In this document: positions 22,822 through 33,095 of the stretch, one piece after another
How the letters are laid out: every line of letters begins with the position of its first letter
How positions within the stretch are numbered: the first letter of the stretch is position 1
NCBI GenBank assembly: GCA_951217055.1
Contig: OX578282.1
Location: 56,799,311 to 56,863,310, forward strand
DNA from: Gerris lacustris
Taxonomy: Eukaryota; Arthropoda; Insecta; Hemiptera; Gerridae
DNA length: 64,000 nt
Direction: 5' to 3'
Notes under the pieces: generated by a model
Seen by the model: the letters and a program-made list of their open reading frames with translations, nothing else
Database searches by the model: none
Told to the model about the DNA's origin: nothing
Program-made: the position numbers and the translations under genes

Positions 22822-22942
22822 ATGGAAGAAATGCCTGAAGAATTAAAAACTCAACCCATGTTTGGCTTCCTGGACGTCTTGCGAGATGAAGACAGATGCA
22901 TATCTTTAAGCAAGAAATGGGGATTGTTACCAGGCAATGTGG
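22822..22942 (+). pseudogene. Possible first exon of a Merlin (IS1016/ISXO2-like) transposase
   Basis: From an ATG at 22822 the frame reads MEEMPEELKTQPMFGFLD and continues to a 'KKWGLLPGN' segment, then reaches a GT that could be a splice donor (gtaaat at 22942). Merlin/ISXO2-type transposases of invertebrates often begin with a short acidic helix ending in '...GLLP' before a CxxC pair. No CxxC and no catalytic DDE region follow here, because a palindromic MITE starts at once. Adjacent TIR-like palindromes fit a DNA transposon. The assignment is from memory of the family and is tentative. Confidence 0.35.
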
Positions 22943-22945
22943 TAA

Positions 22946-23226
22946 ATATGTCGTATCTAACCCACTTTGTCTTAATAACAACTACGATAAAGGGATATTT
23001 ATCAACTACGTTTTATGCGAGACCCAAGGAAAAAAACTAAATTGAAAATAAATAAAGGGGACTACAACAAAAAAGGGATATTTAGTCTAATGTACATTGG
23101 GACAAAGGAATATCACACTTTTATATACGAAAGTGTGATATTCCTTTGTCTCAATGTACATTAGACTATATATCCCTTTTTCCTAATAGTTATGTATTTA
23201 GTCAAAGTGGGCCAAATACGACATAA
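22946..23226. mobile_element. Palindromic MITE, ~281 bp, TA-flanked
   Basis: The outer arms are 'tatgtcgtatctaacccact' on the left and, reversed from the right, 'tatgtcgtatttggcccact'. TA flanks both ends, as for Tc1/mariner-type MITEs. The centre is a hairpin at 23071-23180 with 50-bp arms differing at about two positions. A related half of this hairpin occurs at 59157-59200, so the family is dispersed. Confidence 0.75.
23071..23180. repeat. Near-perfect 50-bp-arm hairpin, core of the MITE
   Basis: Left arm 23071-23120, 10-nt loop, right arm 23131-23180; about 48 of 50 positions pair. Such a transcript would fold into a long double strand. Confidence 0.88.
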
Positions 23227-23556
23227 TATATAATGTTAGTTAGTAAAGTTTTGGTTCAGGCCTTCCTAATATATAATGTATATAGTATTATATCAAACCC
23301 ACCCGATTTTTAAATCTTTTTACAATATTGACATTGATGTGTGGGAATTTATTTGTTTTGATGTAGGGAAATTTTTTTGTTTTGATTTTGTGGGTGGGTT
23401 TAATATAATACTTCAACCCGTGTTCGTATTATTCACGATATTTTACGGTATTTTTAAATGTTTAATTTTACATTTTTATCTGAACGTTTCTTCAGATTTT
23501 TCGATTTTGGAAGGGGGGCGGCTGCCCCCTTGCCCCTCCCCCTGGATACGCCCATG

Positions 23557-23564
23557 TATATTAT
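23557..23564. repeat. Right copy of hAT-shell target-site duplication
   Basis: TATATTAT, identical to 15864-15871. Confidence 0.85.
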
Positions 23565-24580
23565 TATGCATTTAATGCTCCGTTTCTGTATCCGAGTCAG
23601 ACATGTTGGATATAGATATCACTTTCAGTACAAAACAACACGTTTTGACGTATGTTTACTCTTACCGAGTAGACTGTACACCTCCGCGGTAGTTTGGCGT
23701 TTGACTTTGACGGACATGAATGTTTTATCGTGGGAGAACTATCGCCGTGTAATCAAGGCTTTAGGGCCTAAATCTTTTTGAAATTTCGCATCTTGATTCA
23801 AGATGAAAGCCATTAATATGCAAAATTCCACCAAACTATGTCTCCGAAATCAACTGCGTAAAACCTAAAATGTTGGAAGTTTGATTCCTTTTATGAGATA
23901 AACAACTTTAATGAAAGTTTTTTTTTCTTTCGACCATTTTGATTTAAGATGAAGGCCATAAAACAGACTCAACTAAGACCAATTACTGATACTAAGCCGC
24001 TGAAATAAGACCACTTACTAACATAATTATCACCACTTCTTTGTAACGCTGAATAATCAGAAGCCCCTAAACAGCTCACGCAAACTAAACCAGGCACTCT
24101 TCAAACAAAAATAAATATAATTATAGACATAATATATACAAGCAAAAAAAAAAAAAAAAAAATTAATAAAATAAAAACATAAATATACCTATAACAGTTA
24201 CAATAAATTAACTTCGTAACACTAATTAAGACCTAAAATGAAAGTTTATGATCAATTAGTAATATAGATTATTAATTGAGAAAACCATTACGCTGAGCAC
24301 TAATTATCCCTTTCATTAACTGAAAGGAATAGTACAGTGGATGCTGGAAAGGGAGAGAACATTGGAACAATTAGTTAAGGAGTTGCAAGAGGAGAGAGTC
24401 ACCACGAAGGACAAGTAGGAGAAATATCCCTTACTAAAAAAAACGACCAGGAGCAAGTTAATACTTGGGAAAAGCCTTCTCTTTAGGGCGCTTAAGCATA
24501 TATTAATAATAGAGAATTCCAATTTCAGCCTATTAACAATAACATGCACTGCAGCAAAGCACGCAGATACCAGCAAGATA
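23565..24580. other. Non-coding stretch
   Basis: Around 23780-23960 phrases such as 'tcttgattcaagatgaaagc' and 'ttgatttaagatgaaggcca' form two diverged copies of a short module that resembles the modular repeat at 8.2-8.7 kb. A poly-A run lies at about 24145-24163. No gene seen. Confidence 0.45.
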
Positions 24581-24613
24581 ACTGCATTCGTACTATATTA
24601 CATTCTACTTCAA

Positions 24614-24833
24614 GACATCGCAAAAGTTGTGTTTCAATCTGCACTATCGCACAGCTTTTATTCTGAAGCTAGAGGAGTGATAATATTCATATTGAACCAG
24701 CTAGATAACTATAATCGTACATTATTACAGACATCGCAGAAGTTGTGTTTCATTCTACCACTACTACTACCAACTACTACAGCTATATACAGCTTTACTA
24801 GTGAAGCTAGAGGAGTGAAAATATTCATTCATA
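24614..24833. repeat. Two-copy tandem repeat, period about 117 bp
   Basis: 'gacatcgcaaaagttgtgtt' near 24616 recurs as 'gacatcgcagaagttgtgtt' near 24730. 'gaagctagaggagtgataat' near 24665 recurs as 'gaagctagaggagtgaaaat' near 24803. The second copy has an inserted (ACT)n-rich segment. Confidence 0.75.
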
Positions 24834-26024
24834 TAACTAACTGATTTAATCACAACTTATTTATTTTTAATAATAGTTATTTTTGTGCTATTGCAAATCA
24901 ATTATTATGTATCTAAAATAATAAATAATTCTAAATAATAAATAACTATTTATAATAATCTATAAATAAAATTCTACTAATAATTATCAATTTCAACAAC
25001 AATATCAAGCATAAAAGATTTTATACAACAAAACTTATTTGCAGAACTAAAACAATAATAATTGAAAGCATTAAAAGTAATAAACATTTGAAAGTGTAGA
25101 TGAGAAAACTATAAATTTAAAAAATATTATTAAAATATCATGAAGAATTAAAAAAAGAAAAAAAAAATAATCATCGAAATAAATAAATTATAAACGAAGG
25201 AACGCATTTAACTAGATTAATATGTAGGTAGCTTTGGAAAATAATAATTTGAAGTACATTATCGGTTAATTAAAATAGATATAAAACTTCCTGCCTAGAT
25301 AATAACAAAGTAAAAAGGTCATAATTGCAAGGTTTATAAACAATGCATTCTATATAAATATATTTATTCTTATACGCACATTATAAATATTTTATTAAAT
25401 AAATTTAAAATTTTATGTTGAATAATATTTATCTGCGTGAATATTAAAAACATCACAATAATAATTATCCGTGAAATCGAACTAGAATAGATTAAATAAA
25501 ATGAAAATTAAATTTTCAGAGAATTTTAAGCAATTTTTACAGATTTTAAAACACGTTTCGAAAGATCTTTCAAACGGTAAATGGGAGGCAAGATTTATAA
25601 GCGATTTGTTTACAGACCTATATTAATAAATCTGAAGTTGGAATAAATAGTTTTATTCAAAATAGAAGACGTTAGTCAAATCAATTATGCCATGTTGCTA
25701 ATGTGATATTAAATAAATCAGTTTACAGTTTTGTTTTTAAAAGCAGTAATAAATTATGGAAAATAAGAGATTCTTGTTAGTCGGTGTTTTACTCGTAATA
25801 GCTTTTAATAGTTTTTTTTAGAATACCTAGGTTCTAAGATAATTAAAAAAGACATCTGCTCTTTATAAGATCTATTTTTTATAACTTATAATCTGGCTCT
25901 AAAAACTTACAAATTAGTTTAGTCTTCAGGGAAAAAGGAGTTAATAAGAATTTTGTTCTAACAAGATAAAAGAGGGAGGGGGACATTTTAAAAAACAATT
26001 TCAACCTCAAAAGAATATTGAAAA
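24834..26024. other. Very AT-rich non-coding stretch
   Basis: No gene or repeat family recognised. Confidence 0.5.
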
Positions 26025-26640
26025 ATCAGTCCAAAACAACTCAGACTAACTTTCTCATAAACGAGAACATAATTACTTCACCCAGTGTTTTCCATTCATT
26101 ATTTGTTTCAAGTTTTCGTGGATACGTTTAATTATTATTTAATATTTTATCAAACATTCACCATAAAAGTAACTCCTCTCCAGCGGGGAATCGAACCCGG
26201 CCTCTCACAGTCCACGTTTAATGTTATTTTCTTAGGAACTAGACTTTTCCTGGGAAAACGACTTATAGTTAGATTCGTATTTAAATAGAGTACATTTTAG
26301 AAATTTTTAATCAAAATCGTCGAAACCGTTAACGAGAAATAATTTATTTGGTGTTTTTTCATAGTTTTTGGGGGTGGCGCCCCAAATATAGAGCTAAAAT
26401 TAATTTCTTGATCCCACAGCAAGGTATTATTTTTCTGAACCTGCATATTGAATTGCATTATAATCGGCCCAGTAGTTTAGGCTCTACGCGTCAGCATAGA
26501 CTACAGACTGACATTTATTAAAAACCACTAATTTTGGACTCAAAATTGAATTTTCCCCAATAATTGATTTTGATCATTGAATATTCTCCATCACAATACT
26601 TTCTCTTTATACGTATTCTACGTATATTAGAAAGTAAAAG
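26025..26640 (+). repeat. Full-length copy of family A, older
   Basis: Collinear with 5688-6335. It has the 'caactcagactaactttctc' start, the antisense B-box ('ggggaatcgaacccgg' at about 26184-26203), the 'aaaatcgtcgaaaccg' block, the 'ggcccagtagtttaggctct' block and the 'acaatactttctctttat' end. It is more diverged and lacks the heptamer array. Shared end points with 5688 show that the antisense tRNA-like block belongs to the family and is not a chance insertion. Confidence 0.75.
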
Positions 26641-27099
26641 TAAAATTTAGTGTAGGAATCGGTGGTAGTAAGATGACGAAAAAATGTACATAACAATTCG
26701 AAAGAACAATTTTATGTCATAACAATAACACGGCTATGGCTATTTGCATTTCCCCGCAAATAGCCAATAGATGCGCTGAAGAGGAGATATAAGAAAAAAC
26801 AAAGAAACAATGACATTGATTCATAAAAAGAGACAAATTAATAATGAAGAATTCAAAGTAAGTATATGCGGGTATAAAATACATTTTGTGAGATAGATAA
26901 CACTTAGTTCATAAAGCTTTATAGAATTTAGCCTATTATTTGTATAATAAATAGTATTTCGATAATAAAAAATATTAATATTTCCTATTTTACAATATTA
27001 AAATGATTTGCAGGTTATAACATATAGACTTGTCACATATGGATGGGACATATGAACATCGACCTATGAGAATAGCGACCTTACAGGCGAAGCTTAAAC
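26641..27099. other. AT-rich non-coding stretch
   Basis: No gene recognised. Confidence 0.45.
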
Positions 27100-27440
27100 T
27101 TGAAAAGATCTTTCTTAAGAAGAATCTATGGACCTGTGTTGTGAGAGGTTGATGGTGCCTGGAGGATACGACGTAACAGGCAAGAAATAGTGCGTTGCAT
27201 TAAATCTCAAAGGTTGAGATGGCTCGGAAATATCATTAGAATGCCAGAGAATAGAGTAGCGAAACCGGAGGTGGAAGGGGTGGCTATAGAACTTACAACC
27301 ACCATAGAAAAGGAGGTTCACGATTAAGATGGATGGACGGAGAGGAAGCGGATCTTAGCAAAATGGAAGTACGTGGATGGAGAGCTCAAGCCTTAGATAG
27401 AGATGAATAGAGGAAGATTGTTTTGATGGCCTAAGCCGAC
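27100..27440 (+). pseudogene. LINE reverse-transcriptase, C-terminal remnant
   Basis: Across several frames the plus strand reads LKRSFLRRIYGPVL, then RQEIVRCIKSQRLRWLGN followed by IIRMPENRV, then SRLRWMDGEEADL with KMEVRGWRAQALDRDE. Insect LINE polyproteins end with this order of motifs: '(L)RkIyGP', 'RL.WlGHv.RM...R', and 'GR(P)..RW.D.v..DL...g...Wr..A.DR..W'. Frame changes and stops show that it is dead. The endonuclease and RT core are absent. The exact clade cannot be named from the tail. Confidence 0.78.
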
Positions 27441-27779
27441 AAGCTGTGGCGTAGAATAAGGGGAATGTTGAAGATCAGTAGCATCAGTTGAAGAATGATT
27501 TTATAGCGTAAGTTTCTAATCCAATAAATATAAAATAAAGATCTTTTCTAAGCCTTAGAAGGGCTCTTTATTTAGAGATTTGCTTGCGATGAACTAATTA
27601 ACGATAGTAATTAATTGCTTGGAGTAAACAATTGAACAACCTCTTTGTCAGAACCACAAAATTTTAGACGCGGGCTCCTCCGGGAAATCTAGATTTATGA
27701 AAGTATGACCTACTAAAGCATACCAGAGCATTAACTAAAAATAAGCTTAGAAAAACACATCATTTTAGCTAAATAAAAT
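27441..27779. other. Non-coding stretch
   Basis: No feature recognised. Confidence 0.4.
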
Positions 27780-27931
27780 TAAGGCCTCGGGTACCACACA
27801 AGCGGTGGAAGAGCGGCGCCGCTTACGTTTATATTGAGTACAATGGAAATAGAGGACGGCCGGCTATGACAAGCACGAGCATCTGTGCGAAACACGCTGC
27901 CACTTGCCGCTCGTATCGTACCCGAGGCCTT
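27780..27931. mobile_element. Short GC-rich MITE with ~15-bp TIRs
   Basis: The left end TAAGGCCTCGGGTAC and the right end GTACCCGAGGCCTTA are near-perfect inverted repeats. The interior is much richer in GC than the flanks. The TSD is ambiguous because the ends themselves are palindromic. No coding potential. Confidence 0.72.
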
Positions 27932-29465
27932 ATAACAGGGTAATCTTTTGTGACATATACCTTTTACATATACAAGCTTTGGTCAAAGATGTAAAGTCTT
28001 TATAATAAGAAGAAGATTTCAGAGGATGGTTTTTGATATAGCTACTTATGAAGATATTCAAAATTGTACACATTTATATCAAAATTTAGATTATTACTCT
28101 CGAAACTTCCTTGCGACTAGTAAAGCAAAAATAAATAGAAGACCCCAACATAACAAACAGAGGGCAAATTAGAAGGAAGAGATTAGTCAGCAAAAGTAAC
28201 AAATCAAATAACTTTATCAATGGGTAAATAGCAAAACCAGGATATATTTTGAGATCAAGCTCACTATCAAGGAAGCCCCTATGGTATTCCACCGGTCCAT
28301 TGATAATGTTAACACAAGCACATCATATAAAACAAGGAAGTTCTATTAACTCCCGAACAGGTAGGAAGTTAAAAAAATGAGTTCGGCTCAATGACAAGAG
28401 ATGTTATGAGGGTATCGAACCGGACCAGGCGTTCGATAAATTTCAGGGTCCTACAGACAATCATCCTTCAACAAGCTTCCCTACTACTTGGCCATGAACC
28501 ATGCCTGGGACCATGTCGTGGAGAGAGAACCACCGTGCCAACTTGGAAGCATGGTAGAGATCGAGTCACGACTAGGAAGTACCTAACTGGATACACGAGG
28601 ATCATGAAAATAATTCAACAGGCTATAAAGAGAACTGGGAGAAGTTCATTAGCTCGACTACTTCCAGTAATCCAACAGTCCTTGGTACACTGCCAATGTC
28701 CCAGACTCCCTCCCAATCTATAACTTGTCCCCCTTCCTTACTCCATCTAATCTCCCCAGTCAATATTTTCTAAACTTACAATGTAATTAATCTACTAAGA
28801 CCAGACACCTAATAGACAGTCATAATGAATATAATAGCACATAATCTTCATGAAATTCTTTAAAAAATTATATAAACAAAAGAAAGAAAATATTTTAAGA
28901 CATAAGGAAAAACTACTAACAATAAACATTTTATATAAATGTTTTACCACTAACATTAGTTAAATTCAAACAAATAATTATATATTATAAATGACTATCA
29001 TTAATATAAAATAACAAACAACACATAATTTATCTTTTTAATATTTATTATATAAAATTATAAAAGAACTGAATAATCTAATTAATTCAATTAATTCAAT
29101 CTCTTTAATTCACACAAAAAAATGACAATTAACTTTTCTCCTCAAGTTTTGATGTACAGTGGATATTCAAAGATCAATCTAGATAACCACTGAATTGGCA
29201 AAATTCGCAACCGGAGTATTATTTATAATAATAAATGTTTTTTAAAAAATAGGCAAGATATAAAAAAATTGTATAATCCTTCCAATGATAAAAATTTGAA
29301 AATAATATGATAATAATATGGTATATATAATAATTATAATAATATGATAAAAATTTAAAAGAATTTGTTTGTCACCTGAAATTGGATTAAGGTAACTGAA
29401 CTTTTTATGATTTGACAGACAGTTCTTTAAGGCATTAAATAAATATCTATAATTTCAATTAAGAA
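27932..29465. other. Non-coding stretch
   Basis: A moderately GC-rich block lies at 28380-28730 and a very AT-rich one at 28840-29465. The frame at 28391-28723 has no recognisable domain. Confidence 0.4.
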
Positions 29466-30092
29466 AATTTCAAGATAAAAAGAACTTTTTATATAATACT
29501 ACGTTTTTAAATTTTCTGTTGAATCGTATGTAATGTTGATAATATAATTGTTATTGTTATATAATATATAATGTTAGTGAAAAAAAAAAAAAAAAAATAG
29601 TTCCGAATTTATTTACTTCACATAAATGACAACCATCTAGAGAGCTGATCTTAAACCAATAAATGGACAAATCTTTGTACAACGGATCTCCCCAACACCA
29701 AATCTAAACCGTGCAATCGATAAATTTGAAATAATATAAATAATATAATCAATATTTCCTGTTTTGTTGTCATCACAAATTTGAGACCCGTCAAAATGAA
29801 GATTGCGTAAATATGGGACATGGCAAAACAAATAAAATAACTTGCGGATTTTTTCCGAACTAACTTTCCGTACAGCAAAATTTGCTGTAAACCAATTAAA
29901 TTCTGCTGAAAGATGGCTAAAAGTATTAAAATAATGCAGTGTCATCGTGTTCTAAGCTATGCTAAAAGTTTCAAATGTCTAGGTATTCGGGAAGTTAGTT
30001 AGAAATCGATTGCCAGATTTGTACCGGACAAACAAACAAACAAACAAACAAATAAACAAGAAAGCAAGCTAATAAAAACGAAGTAAAAATAG
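29466..30092 (+). repeat. Dispersed family C, copy 1
   Basis: About 600 bp that recur in reverse orientation at 49305-49883. Shared landmarks include 'agataaaaagaactttttat', 'catctagagagctgatctta', 'caaatctttgtacaacggat', 'ccgaactaactttccgtaca' and an (AAAC)n run near 30030. Short frames inside differ between the copies, so it is not protein-coding. I see no TIR or TSD. Confidence 0.8.
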
Positions 30093-30522
30093 AATGCACG
30101 TTTATGAATTTGTAAATACCCACATACAATTATAATACCTGCATATTTTAAGATAACAAGTGTTTTATATAGTCAGGGTGCCAAATGGCTATTTTTATGG
30201 TAACCTGGAATTAACGTATACATAAATTTTTTTTTCGTTTTTTTGTTCAATAATATGTATACTTTAAGAATCCGAGTGATGCCACCCTGTCACCCTTGAG
30301 CATTTTCAGAAAAATCAAAATGGCGGCAAATAAATACTGAAAAATTAAGGTTTTCTGATTAGATTCAATATGGGCGTGCGATACATCATTTCTTAGGTTT
30401 TTGATGTCAAGGAACATGAATCTGAGTGCCTAGAATGGGTTTGAATAAAAATTGTATGTTATTTTATAATGTTTTATTTATTTTAAAAAAGCAGGATTCC
30501 CATCCTTTATTCAGTATAGGAG

Positions 30523-30856
30523 GCTCTTACACGTCCGGCTAGTTTACCCTCTTCCAGTCGTCCAATCGAGCTGAAACTTGGCACATAGACTCTCTACCAC
30601 AAAAACATTTTAACAAATTAATTAATTAATTAATTTTTCAATTTAATTAATTTAATTAAATTTTTATTTTATTTCTATTACTTAATTTTTTCAATATTTA
30701 ATTAATCCATTTATTTTTAAAAAGTTAGTTAATTAAATTGAAAAATTAATTAATTAATTAATTTGTTAAAATATTTTTGTGGTAGGTAGTCTATGTGCCA
30801 AGTTTCAGCTCGATTGGACGACTGGAAGAGGGTAAACTAGCCGGACGTCTAAGAGC
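30523..30856. repeat. 334-bp palindrome with ~130-bp arms
   Basis: The left arm from 30523 ('gctcttacacgtccggct') and the right arm ending at 30856 pair over 'ctcttccagtcgtccaat', 'cgagctgaaacttggcacat' and an ATTA-repeat tract, with about 75 bp between. A single diverged arm recurs at about 31618-31735, so it is a mobile family. Confidence 0.82.
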
Positions 30857-30999
30857 GGGCCCCAAAAGGGTGTCCATGACCGTATAGGATAGGTAGTAAC
30901 ATCTTTTAAAAAAAAATGTTTTATCTAAAACCATACAAAAAAGTGTTTAAAAAAGCAAACAAGGCTTCAATACAAAATTCACACATATTCACTAAAAAA

Positions 31000-31500
31000 A
31001 AAAACAAAAAAAAAATCTGCCAATTGCTGTGGCACATAGCATTCTCGCGTCCTATTTCGTAGATACTTAAATGATTTTATGCATTTACAACCCATAATTG
31101 TCAAAATTATTTCATTTTCCCCGTTTTTTATATCTGACAAAATTGTTTTGATTTTTTAGATGAATTAAAGTCTCATTTTAGCAAAATTTACAGTGCGCAG
31201 ACGGTTTAAATTAATCTGGGACTATCTGCGGTCTACTTTCGACAAACCACCCAAATATCATAAAAATCATATGAGTACTTTTGAAGATATAGGTGAAATT
31301 AATTGTATGTTTGTGCGTATGTGGAAGACAAGCAAATGAGGATGAAACTTATATAGAACCAAAAAAAGCTTATTATGACCTAACATCCAAAATTCATTAA
31401 AATTGGATAAGTATAGTTTTTATGACTTGTTGGTTCGCAAAAATTGTGGACAGACCAACAGACAGACACGGAACAAGAAATGTTTCGTATGTCTTTTTTA
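31000..31500 (+). repeat. Dispersed family B, longest copy
   Basis: Landmarks in order: 'tggcacatagcattctcgcg', 'tttacagtgcgcagacggtt', 'gcggtctactttcgacaa', 'tatgtttgtgcgtatgtgga', 'ttggttcgcaaaaattgtgg' and 'gacagacacggaacaagaaa'. Pieces of the same order occur at 32660, 33960, 55655 (reversed), 59385 and 62060. Non-coding. Confidence 0.68.
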
Positions 31501-31617
31501 ATTAAATAAATTATTAATTAATTTTTAAATTTAATGAATTATCTTTTTAAAGATTAATTAATTAATTTAATTTAAAAAGTAATAAAAATAAAATTAATTA
31601 ATTGGCATACAATCTTT

Positions 31618-31735
31618 GGAGGGCTAATTAACTCACGTCCAGTCGAGCTGAAACTTTGTACATAGATTCTGCACCAATAAAAAAATAGTCTAACAAATTA
31701 ATTAATACATTAATTTTTAAATGTTATTAATTATC
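31618..31735. repeat. Single arm related to the 30523-30856 palindrome
   Basis: 'agtcgagctgaaactttgta' and 'acaaattaattaatacatta' match the left arm of the palindrome with gaps. Confidence 0.6.
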
Positions 31736-31739
31736 TATT

Positions 31740-32655
31740 TATTTTACCCTTACAAAATAAACGGATGGATATAAAGGATTTAAAATAACTTTTTTTTACC
31801 GGTTTTACTTGTTTTATGGGCTAGTATTATTTGATAAGTTGTTAGGACTAGTTAGGGTAATGTGATTCTAAGTATGCAGCTTCGAAAGACATGTGCTCGC
31901 TGCGTAGCAAAAGTAAATTGAAAAATTGTCGGGCTTCTTTCAGTTGTTGCCATATAACTCGTTTACTATGTTGTTCGATTTTAGTCGTTATTACTATTTT
32001 TAAATTTGCAGCAGCATAAGCCCAACGGCAATTCTGAATAATAATACTCAATAATTTCCGAGATATGACACTTCAAAAAGAAGTAGTTTTTTCCCCAAAA
32101 AAATGAAAATTTTAGGTATTGGTCTCGTTTCAGGCCGAATATCGGCATTAAACCGCTCTCTTACAAGAAAATTCATAAGAAATCAAGTTGTAGTAAATTT
32201 AATTAGCTTCCTTGACAGTACAAACGAAGGCTGTAGGCCCAATAGTTCTGGTGCAATAAAATAAAAATGAATATTAGATTTGTGTGGGCGTTCTATATGA
32301 AAGACGAACCTGGAGAGAAGGGTCTGTTTCTCCCTGTATGGAGGGGACGCATCCATTGACACCCTAAACGGCCACCGGTTCCGCCTATTCGCCTATTCGT
32401 TAAGTCAGCAGAAAACGCTTAAAAGGAAGCCAATCAAATTTGATGCAACTTCATTTCTTCTTACTTTTATCGTAGGTGAGCGGTTTTATGCCGATATTCG
32501 GCCCGAAACAAGAGCAATACCTAAATTTTCAATTTTTTGGAACAAAACTGCCAATTTTTGAAGTGTTATATCTAAGATACTATTAGAAGTTCAGAGTTGC
32601 GGTTGGACTTATGCTGCTGCAAATTTACTGCATTTTAAAAATGTAATAACGACTA
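31740..32655. other. Interior non-coding sequence with its own internal repeats
   Basis: 'aggccgaatatcggcattaa' near 32132 is mirrored by 'atgccgatattcggcccgaa' near 32490, giving an inverted pair about 350 bp apart. 'cttatgctgctgcaaattta' near 32610 and its reverse near 31995-32020 extend the symmetry. This is a further palindromic layer about 32 kb. Confidence 0.5.
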
Positions 32656-32659
32656 ACAT

Positions 32660-32940
32660 CGAACTATGTATGTTTGTGCGCATGTGGAAGAGAAATAAAT
32701 GGGTACAGAAGTTTAAACATATATGGGACCAAAAATGGGCTAATTATGACCTACCATCCTAATTTCAATAATATCAGATGAGTAGTTTTTAAGACATTTT
32801 GGTTCGCAAAAATTGAGCGACAACCGATAGACAGACAAGGAACCAAAAATGTTCCCTGATGTCTAAACCGAATTTCTGTCTGGGAATTTTTGAAATCAGA
32901 GACATAAAAATTGTCGTTCATCAACGATCACATTGTATTC
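32660..32940 (+). repeat. Family B, 3' part
   Basis: Contains 'tatgtttgtgcgcatgtgga', 'ttggttcgcaaaaattgagc', 'aaaaatgttccctgatgtct' and 'catcaacgatcacattgtat', in the family order. Confidence 0.68.
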
Positions 32941-32999
32941 AATTAATATAATAAAATACATGTAGAAAAGTAAAAACGGGTTGGATATTTTATTTTTGT

Positions 33000-33095
33000 T
33001 TTTCGGCAAAATTCTTTTTTAAATCTTAAACATTGAGGGGGGCACGCCCCTCCCCCCCCCCCCCCTTCCCGGCGACGACGCCTGTGAGGTCCATT
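33000..33095 (-). repeat. G/C-run hAT-type end without a partner
   Basis: On the minus strand it reads CAGGCGTCGTCGCCGG followed by a G run and 'ggggcgtgccccc'. This resembles the ends of the hAT elements at 11465 and 15872, but I found no matching opposite end or TSD. Confidence 0.4.

Larger units (their letters stand above)
22094..23437. mobile_element. Palindrome cluster with outer inverted repeats (unclassified DNA element inside the hAT shell)
   Basis: The left boundary carries 'cgtgttcgggttaaagtatt' followed by 'atatcatacccaccc'. The right boundary, reversed, carries 'acacgggttgaagtatta' followed by 'tattaaacccaccc'. Between them the motif pair 'gggtgggtNtgatataatact' and 'agtattatattNaacccaccc' recurs as four palindromes and two single arms. 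The cluster also holds the transposase-like exon and the MITE listed below. The pattern looks like repeated insertion or amplification of one small TIR family. Confidence 0.6.
15872..23556. mobile_element. hAT-like element split by nested insertions (~2.0 kb without the retrotransposon)
   Basis: The left end is CATGGGCGTATC followed within 25 bp by a G run. The right end, reversed, is CATGGGCGTATCCAGG, also followed by G runs. Both ends are flanked by the same 8-bp sequence, as hAT insertions are. The span contains a complete BEL/Pao element (5680 bp plus a 5-bp duplication), a cluster of 59-bp palindromes, a transposase-like exon and a MITE. Subtracting the BEL/Pao insertion and one TSD copy leaves about 2.0 kb. 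No hAT transposase is visible in the remaining sequence. Confidence 0.78.

Noticed and set aside
28391..28723. 110-codon frame in a GC-richer block
   Set aside because: No recognisable domain, no repeat partner and a composition that fits chance.
29637..29945. Minus-strand frames in family C copy 1
   Set aside because: The second copy at 49305 does not keep the frame, so it is not coding.
30030..30060. CRISPR-like or satellite array at the (AAAC)n run
   Set aside because: It is a simple tetranucleotide microsatellite; CRISPR is not expected in this eukaryotic DNA.
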